A DNA stretch of 42,310 nucleotides from Acidobacteriota bacterium (GTDB taxonomy: Bacteria; Acidobacteriota; Polarisedimenticolia; JACPZX01). Under the pieces are notes generated by a model, which searched no databases, was not told the DNA's origin, and saw only the letters and a list, made by a program, of their open reading frames with translations. The stretch is from positions 1 to 42,310 of the forward strand of contig JACPZX010000091.1 in assembly GCA_016195325.1 (NCBI GenBank), written 5' to 3'. The position numbers were made by a program, and so were the translations under genes. Within the stretch, counting starts at the first letter, position 1. Each line of letters starts with the position of its first letter. Below, piece after piece: positions 18,792-26,932 of this stretch.

Positions 18792-21144
18792 GGTAGAGGC
18801 CGACCCCGGAGAAGCCCAGATTGGGAGCCCACGCCGCGAGGAACGGCGGGAGGACCCCGATCTCGCCGAGCTTGCCGCACGTCTGCATCGCGAAGAAATA
18901 GACCGTCGCCAGCAGCAGGGAGATCCCCAGACCGAAGAGGGGGCCGCGCCTGGGATCGGTCCGGATCGCGAACGCGAGGGCGATGAGGACCATCACCACG
19001 CAGACCGCCGGGATCGCGGTCTTGCGGTAGAGCCCGACCCGCAGATCGAGCGTCTCGTAGCCCCGCCTCTCCATGTCGGCGACGTACGCGCTCAGCTCGC
19101 CGTAGCTCATCTGATCGGGGGCCTTCCACTCCTGGGCGAAATAGGCCGGCGGGTCCACGTCCTCCAGGCGCAGGCGGGCGAACGGCTCGAAGGTCTCCTC
19201 GGCCCCCGAGAAGTCCCGGCGCCACCCGTTCTGAAGGACCCACCCGCCGGCGCTCCAGCCGGCGCGCTCGGCGAAGAAGCGCTCCCTCACGAAGAAAGTC
19301 TTCGGCTGGAATCGCAGGATGCCGAGGTCGAGGATCTCGTTGCGGTCGCGGTTGAAGTTGCTGAAGGTCACCAGGTCGCCGCGGCTTCCGAAGATCCATC
19401 GCTTCTCGGGCTGGCGGTAGCTTCGCGGGCTCCGGTTGCGGATCTGATCCTTGATCTGGATCGCTCTCTGGTTCGTCGCCGGGAGCACCGAGTCGAGCGC
19501 GCCGAACGAAAGGGCCGCGATCGTCCCGGCGAAGAGGATGAAGACGCTCGAGACGCGGTACGGGCCGATCCCCGATCCGCGGATCGCGGTGAGCTCGTGC
19601 GTCCGCGACAGGAGCGCAAACGTGATCAGCGTCGCCGCGCAGAGCCCCACCGGAAGGACGTAGAGCGCGATCGAGTTCGGCAGCGCGTTGGCGACGTACG
19701 ACACGAGCATGGACGCCGGCTGATTGTTCTTCGTGAGGTCGTCGAGGACGTCGATCACGAGGAAGAGGGCGAACAGGAGGGTGAGTGACAGCCCCACCAG
19801 CCCGGTGACGGCGAGAAGCGTCCTGAGCAGGTAGACGTCGATCGCCGGAAGCCACCTGAGCAGGCCCGTCCGGCGAGGCTCCGTCCGGCCGGGGCGGATG
19901 CTCTCCGGGCCCTGGCTCGCCGCCGGCGCCGCGGCGGGCTTCGGGGCCCGATCCCCGCGGTAGCGGCGCCCGCGCCAGCGCTCGGCCAGCGCTGTCGGAT
20001 CCCAGCTCCAGCGGCCGCCCGTGGCGAGCATCAGGAGCGCCGCGGCGCCGAAGATAGCGTTCCCGGCCCACATCGCGACGGCCGGCGAGACGCGGCCGCG
20101 ATCCGCCATCTGCTCGCCGGCCGTGAGGAGGAAGTACTGGATTGCGATGACCACCAGCGAGACCAGGAACCCCCAGGCTTTTCCGCCGCGTCGCTGGGCG
20201 AGCGAGATCGGCAGCCCGAGCAGCGCGAAGACGAAGCATGTCGCCGGGATCGAGAACTTCTTGTGGAGCTCGACGAGCGCCTCGTTGAGGACGCGCTTCC
20301 GGCCGGGCCCCTTCGGCATGTGCCGGAACTCCTCGATGGTCTTCCGGATCTGCGCCACGTCCTGCTCCCGCAGGTTCGGCGGCGGCGGGTCCTTGAGTGA
20401 CCTCAGCATCTCCGTGGTGAAGACGTCCGGCGGGCGCACGATCGACTCCTCGGCGCGGTGCGCCAGCTGGTAGCCCTCGGGGTGCGCGCGATCCCACTCG
20501 TGGGAAATGACATCCTCGAGGTGAAAACTGAGGTCGCCGCGCCCCTCGAGGTACTCGATCCGGGCCCGGGCGGCGGTCGAGATCTCCTCGGTGCCGTCGG
20601 TCGCTTTCTGGTACAGGAGGACCTGCTCGAGCGTTCCGTCCGCGGGATTCGCTGAATCGGCGTAGATGAGCAGATCGGGGATCTTCTCGTAGAAGGCCCG
20701 CGGCTGGATCTCGCGGTTCAGGTCGGACGAGATGAAGATCTCGGCCTGGAGCTGGTGCTGGGCGTAGTTGGTCGTGGGGACCGCGAGATCGAAGACCAGC
20801 CACGTGATCGTCGCGGTCCCGATGCCCAGGGCCGCGGCCGCGACCACGAGCCGCCTCACGTCGTAGCCGAGAGCTTTCAGGGCGGCGATCTCTCCGTCCG
20901 CGGCGAGGCGCCCGATGCCGACCAGCACTCCGACCAGCACCGCCATCGGCAGCGTCAGCACCACGATGCGAGGCAGCGACAGGATGATGAAGCGGAGGAC
21001 GAGCCCCGTCGGCAGATCGCGGCGGATCGCCATCTCGGCCGCCTCGAGCGACAGGTTCATCAGAAGGACGAGCCCGTACGCCAGGAGCCCGACGAATGTC
21101 GGCCCGAGCATCTCCTTGAGGACGTACCGTTGGAGTCGGTTCAT
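18769..21144 (-). CDS. lptFG: LptF-LptG fused LPS export permease
   Basis: Membrane part of the LptB2FG transporter that extracts LPS from the inner membrane and passes it to LptC. Normally two proteins of about 350-400 residues; here one chain of 791. Half one (1-375): three N-terminal membrane helices, the coupling segment GRLAADGEIAALKALGYD (78-95), a periplasmic beta domain (about 125-290), three more helices. Half two repeats this plan from DVYLLRTLLAVTG (about 436): helices, FALLSRTHELTAIRGSGI (509-526), periplasmic domain, three helices at the end. A 50-residue Arg/Pro/Ala linker (about 378-430) joins the halves, as expected for a cytoplasmic connection. The reading frame is uninterrupted, so this is a true fusion. 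The ATPase gene lptB is not in the window. Confidence 0.88.
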   Translation of the reverse strand: MNRLQRYVLKEMLGPTFVGLLAYGLVLLMNLSLEAAEMAIRRDLPTGLVLRFIILSLPRIVVLTLPMAVLVGVLVGIGRLAADGEIAALKALGYDVRRLVVAAAALGIGTATITWLVFDLAVPTTNYAQHQLQAEIFISSDLNREIQPRAFYEKIPDLLIYADSANPADGTLEQVLLYQKATDGTEEISTAARARIEYLEGRGDLSFHLEDVISHEWDRAHPEGYQLAHRAEESIVRPPDVFTTEMLRSLKDPPPPNLREQDVAQIRKTIEEFRHMPKGPGRKRVLNEALVELHKKFSIPATCFVFALLGLPISLAQRRGGKAWGFLVSLVVIAIQYFLLTAGEQMADRGRVSPAVAMWAGNAIFGAAALLMLATGGRWSWDPTALAERWRGRRYRGDRAPKPAAAPAASQGPESIRPGRTEPRRTGLLRWLPAIDVYLLRTLLAVTGLVGLSLTLLFALFLVIDVLDDLTKNNQPASMLVSYVANALPNSIALYVLPVGLCAATLITFALLSRTHELTAIRGSGIGPYRVSSVFILFAGTIAALSFGALDSVLPATNQRAIQIKDQIRNRSPRSYRQPEKRWIFGSRGDLVTFSNFNRDRNEILDLGILRFQPKTFFVRERFFAERAGWSAGGWVLQNGWRRDFSGAEETFEPFARLRLEDVDPPAYFAQEWKAPDQMSYGELSAYVADMERRGYETLDLRVGLYRKTAIPAVCVVMVLIALAFAIRTDPRRGPLFGLGISLLLATVYFFAMQTCGKLGEIGVLPPFLAAWAPNLGFSGVGLYLMASSRW

Positions 21145-21378
21145 GTCGAGGGGTCGTGGGTGCTGGCAGCAGCGCGAAGCGGTGCCGATGCTAGTTCAAA
21201 CGACGGGCGAAATCACACGGGGGCCGGGGCCGGCCTGGCGAGAGTGGCGCGAAAGACCGGGGGTGGTGCGGGAGGCGCCCGAAGAGCATCATCGCTCGTC
21301 GGTCCCAGCCGGGCGGGCCTGTTCCTGCAACGTCCGATAATGAATCTTATGTTAAATTACTGGCTAGGGGCCCAGTTT
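21145..21378. other. Non-coding interval upstream of lptFG
   Basis: 234 bp between lptFG and the next minus-strand gene. The part near lptFG is GC-rich; bases 21340-21375 are AT-rich. No convincing gene, terminator or promoter was found, although the lptFG promoter must lie here or further upstream. Confidence 0.4.
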
Positions 21379-22017
21379 CTAATCGCTCGGAAACTTCAAC
21401 TCTCCCACCGTCGTGGTGACGCGGACCGCAAACACATATTGGGTCGTCGCACCGGCGGGAACAGTGAACGATCGAACCGCTGTAGCCGACAACTGCGCCC
21501 ACTTTCCGATCCAGCACGCCACCTCAGCTCCCACCCCAACCCCCACACCCAGCCCTTCGTGTGGGGCTTGGCTGCGGTGCTCGATCTGCGGCCGGAAGAT
21601 GATGCCGGCGCGTCCGGGACCGAAGGCAAAGTGCGCTGGGTCTGAGTCCAGACCGAGACTCGTCACGACTTGCCGAGCACGTCGTTGGACGCTGAGCCAG
21701 AACTCTCGGCTGTCCAAGAAGTCCCTGGTGTGGTCACACCACGACCCATATCCCAACCTCAGGCCGATCAAATGCTCTCCGCCGTCGTCGTCACCCAACA
21801 CCCTTGCCATGGAGAACACTCTGACGTCGTCGTGGGGACCGGTCCACGTCGGATGGACGGGTGAGTGATAGGTCCACCCCGCCTGACCCTCGTTGGCCGA
21901 ACCGGCGTCGGCGCACTGAGGAGTCGAGACCGTAGACGCGAGGAGCAAGAGCCACGGCACCACAATGCCGTGAAACTTAAATCGCATTTCGGTCGCACCA
22001 AAGCACATCGGCATCAT
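21379..22017 (-). CDS. Secreted hypothetical protein
   Basis: Unrecognised 212-residue protein. A signal peptide follows a longer than usual leader: FKFHGIVVPWLLLLASTVS then a TPQCADAG cleavage region. The mature part contains Trp, His and Asp rich segments (TYHSPVHPTWTGPHDD, YGSWCDHTRDF), a Gly-Val run (GLGVGVGVGAEVACW) and ends in beta-like strands QYVFAVRVTTTVGEL. It could be a small beta-sandwich. The ATG at 22017 has GGAGGG five bases upstream (22023-22028), which favours it over the internal ATG at 21987. Codon use and GC are visibly less biased than in flanking genes, consistent with transfer or weak selection. Confidence 0.6.
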   Translation of the reverse strand: MMPMCFGATEMRFKFHGIVVPWLLLLASTVSTPQCADAGSANEGQAGWTYHSPVHPTWTGPHDDVRVFSMARVLGDDDGGEHLIGLRLGYGSWCDHTRDFLDSREFWLSVQRRARQVVTSLGLDSDPAHFAFGPGRAGIIFRPQIEHRSQAPHEGLGVGVGVGAEVACWIGKWAQLSATAVRSFTVPAGATTQYVFAVRVTTTVGELKFPSD

Positions 22018-22088
22018 TCATGCCCTCCGACGTGCAGCGAAGGCGTCGCGCGCCGCGGCCCGTGGCTCGGGTCAGCTTCACGCCCCAG

Positions 22089-22694
22089 TCAGCTGACGCT
22101 TGTCGGTTTGTAGAGTTTCTGCCCGGAGGTCGCGTCAGCCCTGTTGTACGCTCCGCCTTCCGCCGCCCCGGTATGGAGATTCACGCTGAACGAGTTCCAC
22201 GCGTGATCTATCGCGTTCCACGCCTCGCCCGAAAGGGTTGCGCCAGCCACAACAATCCCCCGGAATCCGTCCCAGGAGAGTCTTCGCGTCTGCCAGCGGA
22301 TGCCGTCAGGACCCAACGCCTCGTAGCGGATTCCCTGCTGATCGAATATCAGCAGCCGCAGCTCGTCGACCCTGTAAAGTTGAGTGATCGCGTTCGACCT
22401 GAGGGTGACCGCGGAACGAGCGGCCGGATTGACCACGTACGCTTGGCCGCGCGAGACCACAACCACTTGACTGCAGTCCGGGTGGACAGCGACTACGTCT
22501 GTCCCAGAGCCTCCTCGCTGGAAGTTGCCCACCCAAGGTTCACCGTCTGTTGGTTGGAAGCGAACGACAAGACCTTCGCGAAATGTTCCTCGACTGCCTG
22601 GGGAGAACTGCTCCGGTACGGGACCAGTACCGGGGAGACCGGGTAGGATTTGGCACGTCATCATCGAAGACGACCTTCCCAAGCCAATTCTCAT
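22089..22694 (-). CDS. Hypothetical protein, beta-strand rich
   Basis: Unrecognised protein of up to 201 residues without signal peptide or membrane segment. It shows repeated strand-turn units such as GEPWVGNFQRGG, QVVVVSRGQAYVVNPAA, ELRLLIFDQQGIRYEALGPDGIRWQTRRLSWDGFRGI and AWNSFSVNLHTGAAEGG, which suggests a small beta-propeller-like or beta-sandwich fold. The phrase W-x-T-x-R-L-S-W-D-G recalls a widespread family of uncharacterised bacterial proteins I have no function for. The start is uncertain: ATG 22694 has no ribosome site, ATG 22664 has GGAAGG nine bases upstream. It lies on the same strand as its neighbours, in the less GC-rich islet. Confidence 0.55.
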   Translation of the reverse strand: MRIGLGRSSSMMTCQILPGLPGTGPVPEQFSPGSRGTFREGLVVRFQPTDGEPWVGNFQRGGSGTDVVAVHPDCSQVVVVSRGQAYVVNPAARSAVTLRSNAITQLYRVDELRLLIFDQQGIRYEALGPDGIRWQTRRLSWDGFRGIVVAGATLSGEAWNAIDHAWNSFSVNLHTGAAEGGAYNRADATSGQKLYKPTSVS

Positions 22695-22778
22695 CGCACG
22701 CCAACGGAGCTATCCCCGAGTTCGCCAGGCGCGAGTGTAGTGTGCTTCCTAGCGGAAAGTGTCGGGCGGCGGTTACGG

Positions 22779-23645
22779 CTAGTCCCGGAAGTCTCCGGAG
22801 TTGCGAACCCTGGTGATGAGATCCTGCAGCGCCGCGATCACTTCGCCGCGGCGAACCTCGGGCTGAGCGAATTTCAGGTGTAGCGTTCCGCCGAGCTCCT
22901 CGAACTTGATCTTCATCGTGAAGCCGGACTTCGATGCGGACTCGTCGCCAGCGGAAGCCGCGTCACCGCTCGGAGGTGGAACCGCGCGAAGCTTGCGCGC
23001 GTCGTCTCGAGTGAGACGATCGCGCGCGATGCGCTCGACGAACTCGGCCATCAACTCTGCTGTCGGCTGCCGAGCGATCTCGACGAGTAAAGACTTACTT
23101 GAGATGTCGGCGCGCCGACAAATGTCCCGGAGATCCATCGGGATGCTCGCGATGCTCATGATCTCCGTGATCGAGGTCCGCGACTTGCCGAGCTTCTGCG
23201 CGATCTTCTCGTGCGTGTACTCGAAGCGATCGCAGAGCTCGCGGATCGCATCGCCTTCCTCGAACGGATCGAGATCACGCCGCTGGAGATTCTCGATGAG
23301 GGAGATCTCGAGCACTCCCCTGTCGTCGACCTCGAGCTCGATGCACGGCACCTGCGCGAGGCCCGCGGCCTTCGCCGCGTGGTAGCGCCGCTCGCCTGCG
23401 ATGATCTGATACCGGAGGCCGAGGTGCCGAACGAGGATGGGCTCAAGAATCCCCTTCTCCTTGATCGAGGCGACGAGATCCGTCAGGTCGCCGATTTCCC
23501 GCCTCGGCTGCTGCGGGTTTGGGTCGAGCTCGAGCAGATCGATCATCTTTCCAATCGACTGCGTCTGAGGGGCGGCGAGCTGGTCCACGAAGTGGACGTC
23601 GTGACGCATCCGCAGATCCGTGGGAAGACCTCGAGTCTTAGACAC
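22779..23645 (-). CDS. parB: ParB/Spo0J-family partition protein
   Basis: DNA-binding CTPase clamp of chromosome segregation. The 288-residue protein has the N-terminal ParB domain (IGKMIDLLELDPNPQQPRR, then the CTP-pocket box GERRYHA at 84-90 and ENLQRRDL at 118-125), the central HTH (THEKIAQKLGKSRTSITEIMSI, about 144-165) and a C-terminal region. The second arginine-type position of the GERRxR box is His89 instead of Arg. The C-terminus (FTMKIKFEELGGTLHLKF and a terminal helix) is not the usual chromosomal ParB dimer tail I would expect. It overlaps parA by 8 bases, so the two are co-translated. No parS-like GTTTCACGTGAAAC was found. Confidence 0.9.
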   Translation of the reverse strand: MSKTRGLPTDLRMRHDVHFVDQLAAPQTQSIGKMIDLLELDPNPQQPRREIGDLTDLVASIKEKGILEPILVRHLGLRYQIIAGERRYHAAKAAGLAQVPCIELEVDDRGVLEISLIENLQRRDLDPFEEGDAIRELCDRFEYTHEKIAQKLGKSRTSITEIMSIASIPMDLRDICRRADISSKSLLVEIARQPTAELMAEFVERIARDRLTRDDARKLRAVPPPSGDAASAGDESASKSGFTMKIKFEELGGTLHLKFAQPEVRRGEVIAALQDLITRVRNSGDFRD

Positions 23646-24393
23646 GGCCGATGACCTCCTCGCTCAGGCGGTAGTAGTCGAGCGCCCCGCTGGAGTCGGG
23701 GGCGAACGTGAAAATCGATTCCTTGTACGCCGGGCTCTCCTCGAGCCGGATGCTCTTCGAGATGACGGTGTTGAAGACCTTCTCGCCGAAGACCTGCGCG
23801 ATCTGCTTGCGGATATCCCGGCCCAGGACCGTGCGCTTGTCGTGGAGCGTGATCACCACGCCGAGGATCTGGAGATCGGGGTTCGGGCGCGCCTTCACCT
23901 TTTCGACCGTCTCCAGGAGATCGTCCGTTCCCTCGAGGGAGAAGTACGAGCTCTGGATCGGGATGAGAAGATGAGTGGCGGCGACGAGAGCGTTTACCGT
24001 GAGGAGCCCAAGCGTCGGCGGCGTGTCCACGATGATGTAATCGTAGTCGGCGATGACCGATTGAATCCTGTCCTTGAGGCGGAAGTGCGAGTCCATTTCC
24101 CCCACCAGGCGGCTCTCGAGCTTCGCCAGGTTGATCTTCGCGGGGGCGATGTCGAGGTGAAGGATCGGCGAGCGGTGGACGACGTCACGAAACGTGATGT
24201 TGGGCTCGGTGAGCGCCTCGTAGACGGAGAGGCCGACCTGGTTCCGTTCGAGGTAGGAGAGGCTCGCGTTTCCCTGAGGGTCGAGATCGACGAGGAGGGT
24301 CTTGAGGCCTTTCTCCGCGATGGCCGCACTGAGATTGATGGCGGTCGTGGTTTTTCCCACGCCACCTTTTTGATTGCAGATCGTGACGATCAT
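23638..24393 (-). CDS. parA: ParA/Soj-family partition ATPase
   Basis: Walker-type ATPase that forms the gradient along which ParB-parS complexes move. 251 residues, normal for a Soj-type chromosomal ParA without an N-terminal DNA-binding extension. The deviant Walker A KGGVGKTT is at 9-16 with the signature lysine, Walker A' LLVDLDPQGNAS follows, and the Walker B-like YIIVDTPPTLGLLT is present, as is the IPIQSSYFSLEG segment. The ATG at 24393 lacks a good Shine-Dalgarno. The neighbourhood (bifunctional nuclease, miaB, HIT, HU, rpsA) is not the usual oriC cluster with rsmG, mnmG, rnpA or dnaA. Confidence 0.93.
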   Translation of the reverse strand: MIVTICNQKGGVGKTTTAINLSAAIAEKGLKTLLVDLDPQGNASLSYLERNQVGLSVYEALTEPNITFRDVVHRSPILHLDIAPAKINLAKLESRLVGEMDSHFRLKDRIQSVIADYDYIIVDTPPTLGLLTVNALVAATHLLIPIQSSYFSLEGTDDLLETVEKVKARPNPDLQILGVVITLHDKRTVLGRDIRKQIAQVFGEKVFNTVISKSIRLEESPAYKESIFTFAPDSSGALDYYRLSEEVIGRV

Positions 24394-24555
24394 CTCGTGG
24401 GCATCGGGATGGGCGGCGTGCTCGTGGGCGGCATCTGGTGGCGAAGGCCGAAGCGCCTCGACGAATTCGGCCGAACCCCCTCCGGCCGATCTTGATAAAT
24501 CATTTATTTACAGTTACTTACGACGAAAACGAGAGGCGGGGCTCGGCGAACTCTC
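24394..24555 (-). promoter_or_regulatory. parAB upstream region with AT-rich palindrome
   Basis: This 162-bp gap precedes parA. It contains a conspicuous AT-rich patch (24492-24530) in a GC-rich genome, with the palindrome TAAAT-C-ATTTA at 24496-24506, and a GC palindrome TTCGGCCGAA at 24466-24475 that is partly repeated as CGGCCGAT at 24484-24490. The patch is the natural place for the parA promoter and for autoregulation, but no clean -35/-10 pair stands out. Confidence 0.45.
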
Positions 24556-25041
24556 TCACATCTCGTACTTGCCGAGCTCATCGGGATCCAGCTTCTCGAG
24601 CCACTGCCTCAGACGATCGGAGTCCCCTGCCTCCTTCGTCATGTCGACGCTCTTCGCCTTGCTGATGACGTCCTCCTCGACGAAGATCGGCGCGCTCGCC
24701 CGGAGCGCGACCGCGATCGCGTCGCTGGGCCGGGAGTCGACGGTGAGAGCTTTCCCGTCGTGGACGAGATGGATGAGAGCGTAGAAGGTGTTGTCCTTGA
24801 GCTCCGTGATCACGATCTTCTCGACGGTCGCGTCCAGGCTCGCGAGGACGCTCCGGAGCAGGTCGTGAGTCATCGGTCTCGGCGTCGAGATTTTTTCGAT
24901 CTGAAGGGCGATCGCGTTGGCCTCCGCGAGGCCGACCCAGATCGGCAGGACCGCTTCGCTCTTCGGATCGCGGAGGAGGACGATCGGCATCTGCGTGACG
25001 GGGTCGATCATCAGACCTTTGATCTTCATCTCGATCGTCAC
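24556..25041 (-). CDS. Bifunctional nuclease family protein (BFN/DUF151)
   Basis: 161-residue cytoplasmic protein of the bifunctional nuclease family, members of which have been described with DNase and RNase activity. Family features: start MKIKGLMIDPVTQMPIVLLRD, then EAVLPIWVGLAEANAIALQIE, the helix TPRPMTHDLLRSVLASLDA, TFYALIHLVHDGKALTVDSRPSDAIAVALRASAPIFVEEDVI. The core is about 130 residues, and the short acidic C-terminus (DSDRLRQWLEKLDPDELGKYEM) resembles a UVR-like tail reduced to a remnant. The start overlaps the miaB stop by 4 bases (ATGA). Pairing of this family with miaB is a recurrent arrangement. Confidence 0.88.
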   Translation of the reverse strand: MTIEMKIKGLMIDPVTQMPIVLLRDPKSEAVLPIWVGLAEANAIALQIEKISTPRPMTHDLLRSVLASLDATVEKIVITELKDNTFYALIHLVHDGKALTVDSRPSDAIAVALRASAPIFVEEDVISKAKSVDMTKEAGDSDRLRQWLEKLDPDELGKYEM

Positions 25042-26438
25042 GTCGCCAGACCTCCGGAGGGCGGGAGAATCGTCTCATATATATCCCGACCCCCCGATGA
25101 AGTCAAGGATGGCGCGCGCTCGATCGCCTCTCCCCTGAAGCTGTTCGCCGACGCGCGAAGGATGCGCACGCGCACGAGGCGTCCGGTCCACTCGACCGGC
25201 CCGGTGAAGTTGACGATCTTGCTCGTCGCCGTCCTCCCGGCGAGGACGTGGGGGTCGAGGAGGCTCGGCCCTTCGACGAGCACCTCGACCTCGCGATCGA
25301 CGAGCTCCGCGTGGATCTCGCGCTGGATCTCGGCCTGCATCGACTGGAGCACGCGGAGCCGCGATTCCTTTTCCGCGAGCGGGATGTCGTCCGCGTACTC
25401 GGCCGCGGGTGTGCCGGGGCGCGGCGAGTAGACGAACGCGTAGATCTGATCGAACCGCGTCGCGCGCACGAGATCGAGAGTCGACTGGAACTCCGGGTCG
25501 GTCTCCCCCGGAAAGCCGACGATGATGTCGGTGGAGAGCGCGAGCCCGGGCACGCGCGTGCGCGCCCCTTCCACCTTTCGCCGGAACCCCGCGACGGTGT
25601 AGCCGCGGCGCATGCGCTCGAGCACGGCGTCCGCACCCGACTGCACGGGGAGATGGAGGAAGGGGCAGATGACGGGGTTGTCCGCCATGCGATCGGCGAT
25701 GCTCTGGCGGAAGTGGAGCGGGTGCGAGGTCGTGAAGCGCAGCCGCGCGAGCCCCGGCACGTCGCCCACGAGGCCGAGCAGCGCGGCGAAATCGGTGGTG
25801 CCGCTCCGGTACGCGTTGACGTTCTGGCCGAGAAGCTCGATCTCGGGAAACCCCTCGGCGACGGCCCGGGCCGATTCCTCGAGGATCGAATCGGGAGTGC
25901 GGCACGCCTCCCGCCCCCTGGTCATCGGGACGACGCAGAAGGTGCACGTCTTGTTGCACCCCTCCATCACCGTGATGAACGCGCGCGTCCTCGACGATCG
26001 CAGCGCGATCTCGTGGGCCTCGGGGTCGAGCCGGTCCCTCGGATCGGAGACCGCGAGCTGATGCCGCCGCCGCGTGCGGGAATCCTCCACCAGGCGCCTC
26101 AGCGACGGGATGGCGCGCGGTCCCATGACGAAGTCGACGTGAGGCGCCCTCCGGAAGATCTCGCGCTGCTCCAACTGGGCCACGCACCCGCAGACGCCGA
26201 TGACGAGATCCGGCCGGCGGATCTTGGCGGCCCGAAGGACGCCGAGGCGCCCGAAGACCTTCTGAGACGCCTTCTCGCGGATGGCGCAGGTGTTGAGGAG
26301 AATGACGTCCGCCTCGGCCTCGTGATCCGCCGGGGTCATGCCCTGCGCCGCCAGGAGGCCCGCCATCCGCTCGGAGTCGTGCTCGTTCATCTGGCAGCCC
26401 CACGTCTCGATCCGGAAACGCATCCGGCGCTCCGTCAC
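25038..26438 (-). CDS. miaB: tRNA-2-methylthio-N6-isopentenyladenosine synthase
   Basis: Radical-SAM methylthiotransferase that adds the 2-methylthio group to i6A37 of tRNAs. 466 residues. The N-terminal UPF0004 domain has the three auxiliary cluster cysteines Cys15 (WGCQMN), Cys51 (NTCAIREKA) and Cys85 (CGCVAQ). The radical-SAM motif C-x3-C-x2-C is Cys161, Cys165, Cys168 in EGCNKTCTFCVVP. The C-terminal TRAM domain (EVLVEGPS to RILRASANSFRGEA) ends with an extra 25 residues. MiaB rather than MtaB/RimO is supported by the MiaB-type core sequence QNVNAYRSG and by the spacing of cysteines. The partner isopentenyltransferase miaA is not in the window. ATGA overlaps join it to the HIT gene and to the nuclease gene. 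Confidence 0.93.
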   Translation of the reverse strand: MTERRMRFRIETWGCQMNEHDSERMAGLLAAQGMTPADHEAEADVILLNTCAIREKASQKVFGRLGVLRAAKIRRPDLVIGVCGCVAQLEQREIFRRAPHVDFVMGPRAIPSLRRLVEDSRTRRRHQLAVSDPRDRLDPEAHEIALRSSRTRAFITVMEGCNKTCTFCVVPMTRGREACRTPDSILEESARAVAEGFPEIELLGQNVNAYRSGTTDFAALLGLVGDVPGLARLRFTTSHPLHFRQSIADRMADNPVICPFLHLPVQSGADAVLERMRRGYTVAGFRRKVEGARTRVPGLALSTDIIVGFPGETDPEFQSTLDLVRATRFDQIYAFVYSPRPGTPAAEYADDIPLAEKESRLRVLQSMQAEIQREIHAELVDREVEVLVEGPSLLDPHVLAGRTATSKIVNFTGPVEWTGRLVRVRILRASANSFRGEAIERAPSLTSSGGRDIYETILPPSGGLAT

Positions 26439-26932
26439 GTGCGGCCGCGCCTCAGGCGGAATCCCTCGCTGAGGCGATCGCGGGAGGCGCGAAGGTCCTC
26501 GGGGATCACCCGGGTGCCGGCGGTGACGGCCATGAAGTTGGTGTCACCCGACCAGCGCGGCACGATGTGGAGGTGGAAGTGCTGCTCGATGCCGGCGCCG
26601 GCGGCCCGGCCGAGGTTCATCCCGAGATTGAGTCCGTCCGGGCGGTACGCCTCGCGCAGGACCTCCTCCACCACCGCCGCCAGCTCGAACATCTCGGCGC
26701 GCTGCTCGGGAGTCGACGCCGTCGGCGTCGAGAGGTGGGCGTTCGGCACGATCATCAGGTGACCGTTGTTGTACGGGTACAGATTCAGGATGACGAAGTT
26801 GTGCGCTCCCCGGTGGACGACGAGATGGGAGACGTCGTCGGGTGACGCGAACGCGGCGCAGAAGACGCACCCGGCCGGAGCCTTCTCCTGGACGAGGTAG
26901 GCGTATCTCCAGGGAGCGAAGAGACTGTCCAT
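26435..26932 (-). CDS. HIT-family nucleotide hydrolase/transferase
   Basis: Small histidine-triad protein, 165 residues. Contains the zinc-type pair Cys22/Cys25 (CVFC), the strand HNFVILNLYPYNNGHLMIVPNAH and the triad QHFHLHIVPRW (His118, His120, His122). The pattern resembles the Ap4A-phosphorylase-like HIT proteins of actinobacteria and acidobacteria, so the likely substrate is a dinucleoside polyphosphate or an adenylated metabolite, but this is not resolved by sequence alone. It follows HU directly (no gap) and overlaps miaB by 4 bases. Confidence 0.9.
   Translation of the reverse strand: MDSLFAPWRYAYLVQEKAPAGCVFCAAFASPDDVSHLVVHRGAHNFVILNLYPYNNGHLMIVPNAHLSTPTASTPEQRAEMFELAAVVEEVLREAYRPDGLNLGMNLGRAAGAGIEQHFHLHIVPRWSGDTNFMAVTAGTRVIPEDLRASRDRLSEGFRLRRGRT

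Noticed and set aside
21145-21378. Remnant of a mobile element or gene upstream of lptFG
   Set aside because: No att-like repeats, no integrase or transposase motif, and the plus-strand ORF from 21189 has no recognisable features.
24394-24440. A 14-codon ORF (MPPTSTPPIPMPTR) whose stop overlaps the parA start
   Set aside because: It has no ribosome-binding site and low-complexity content, so a leader peptide is unlikely.
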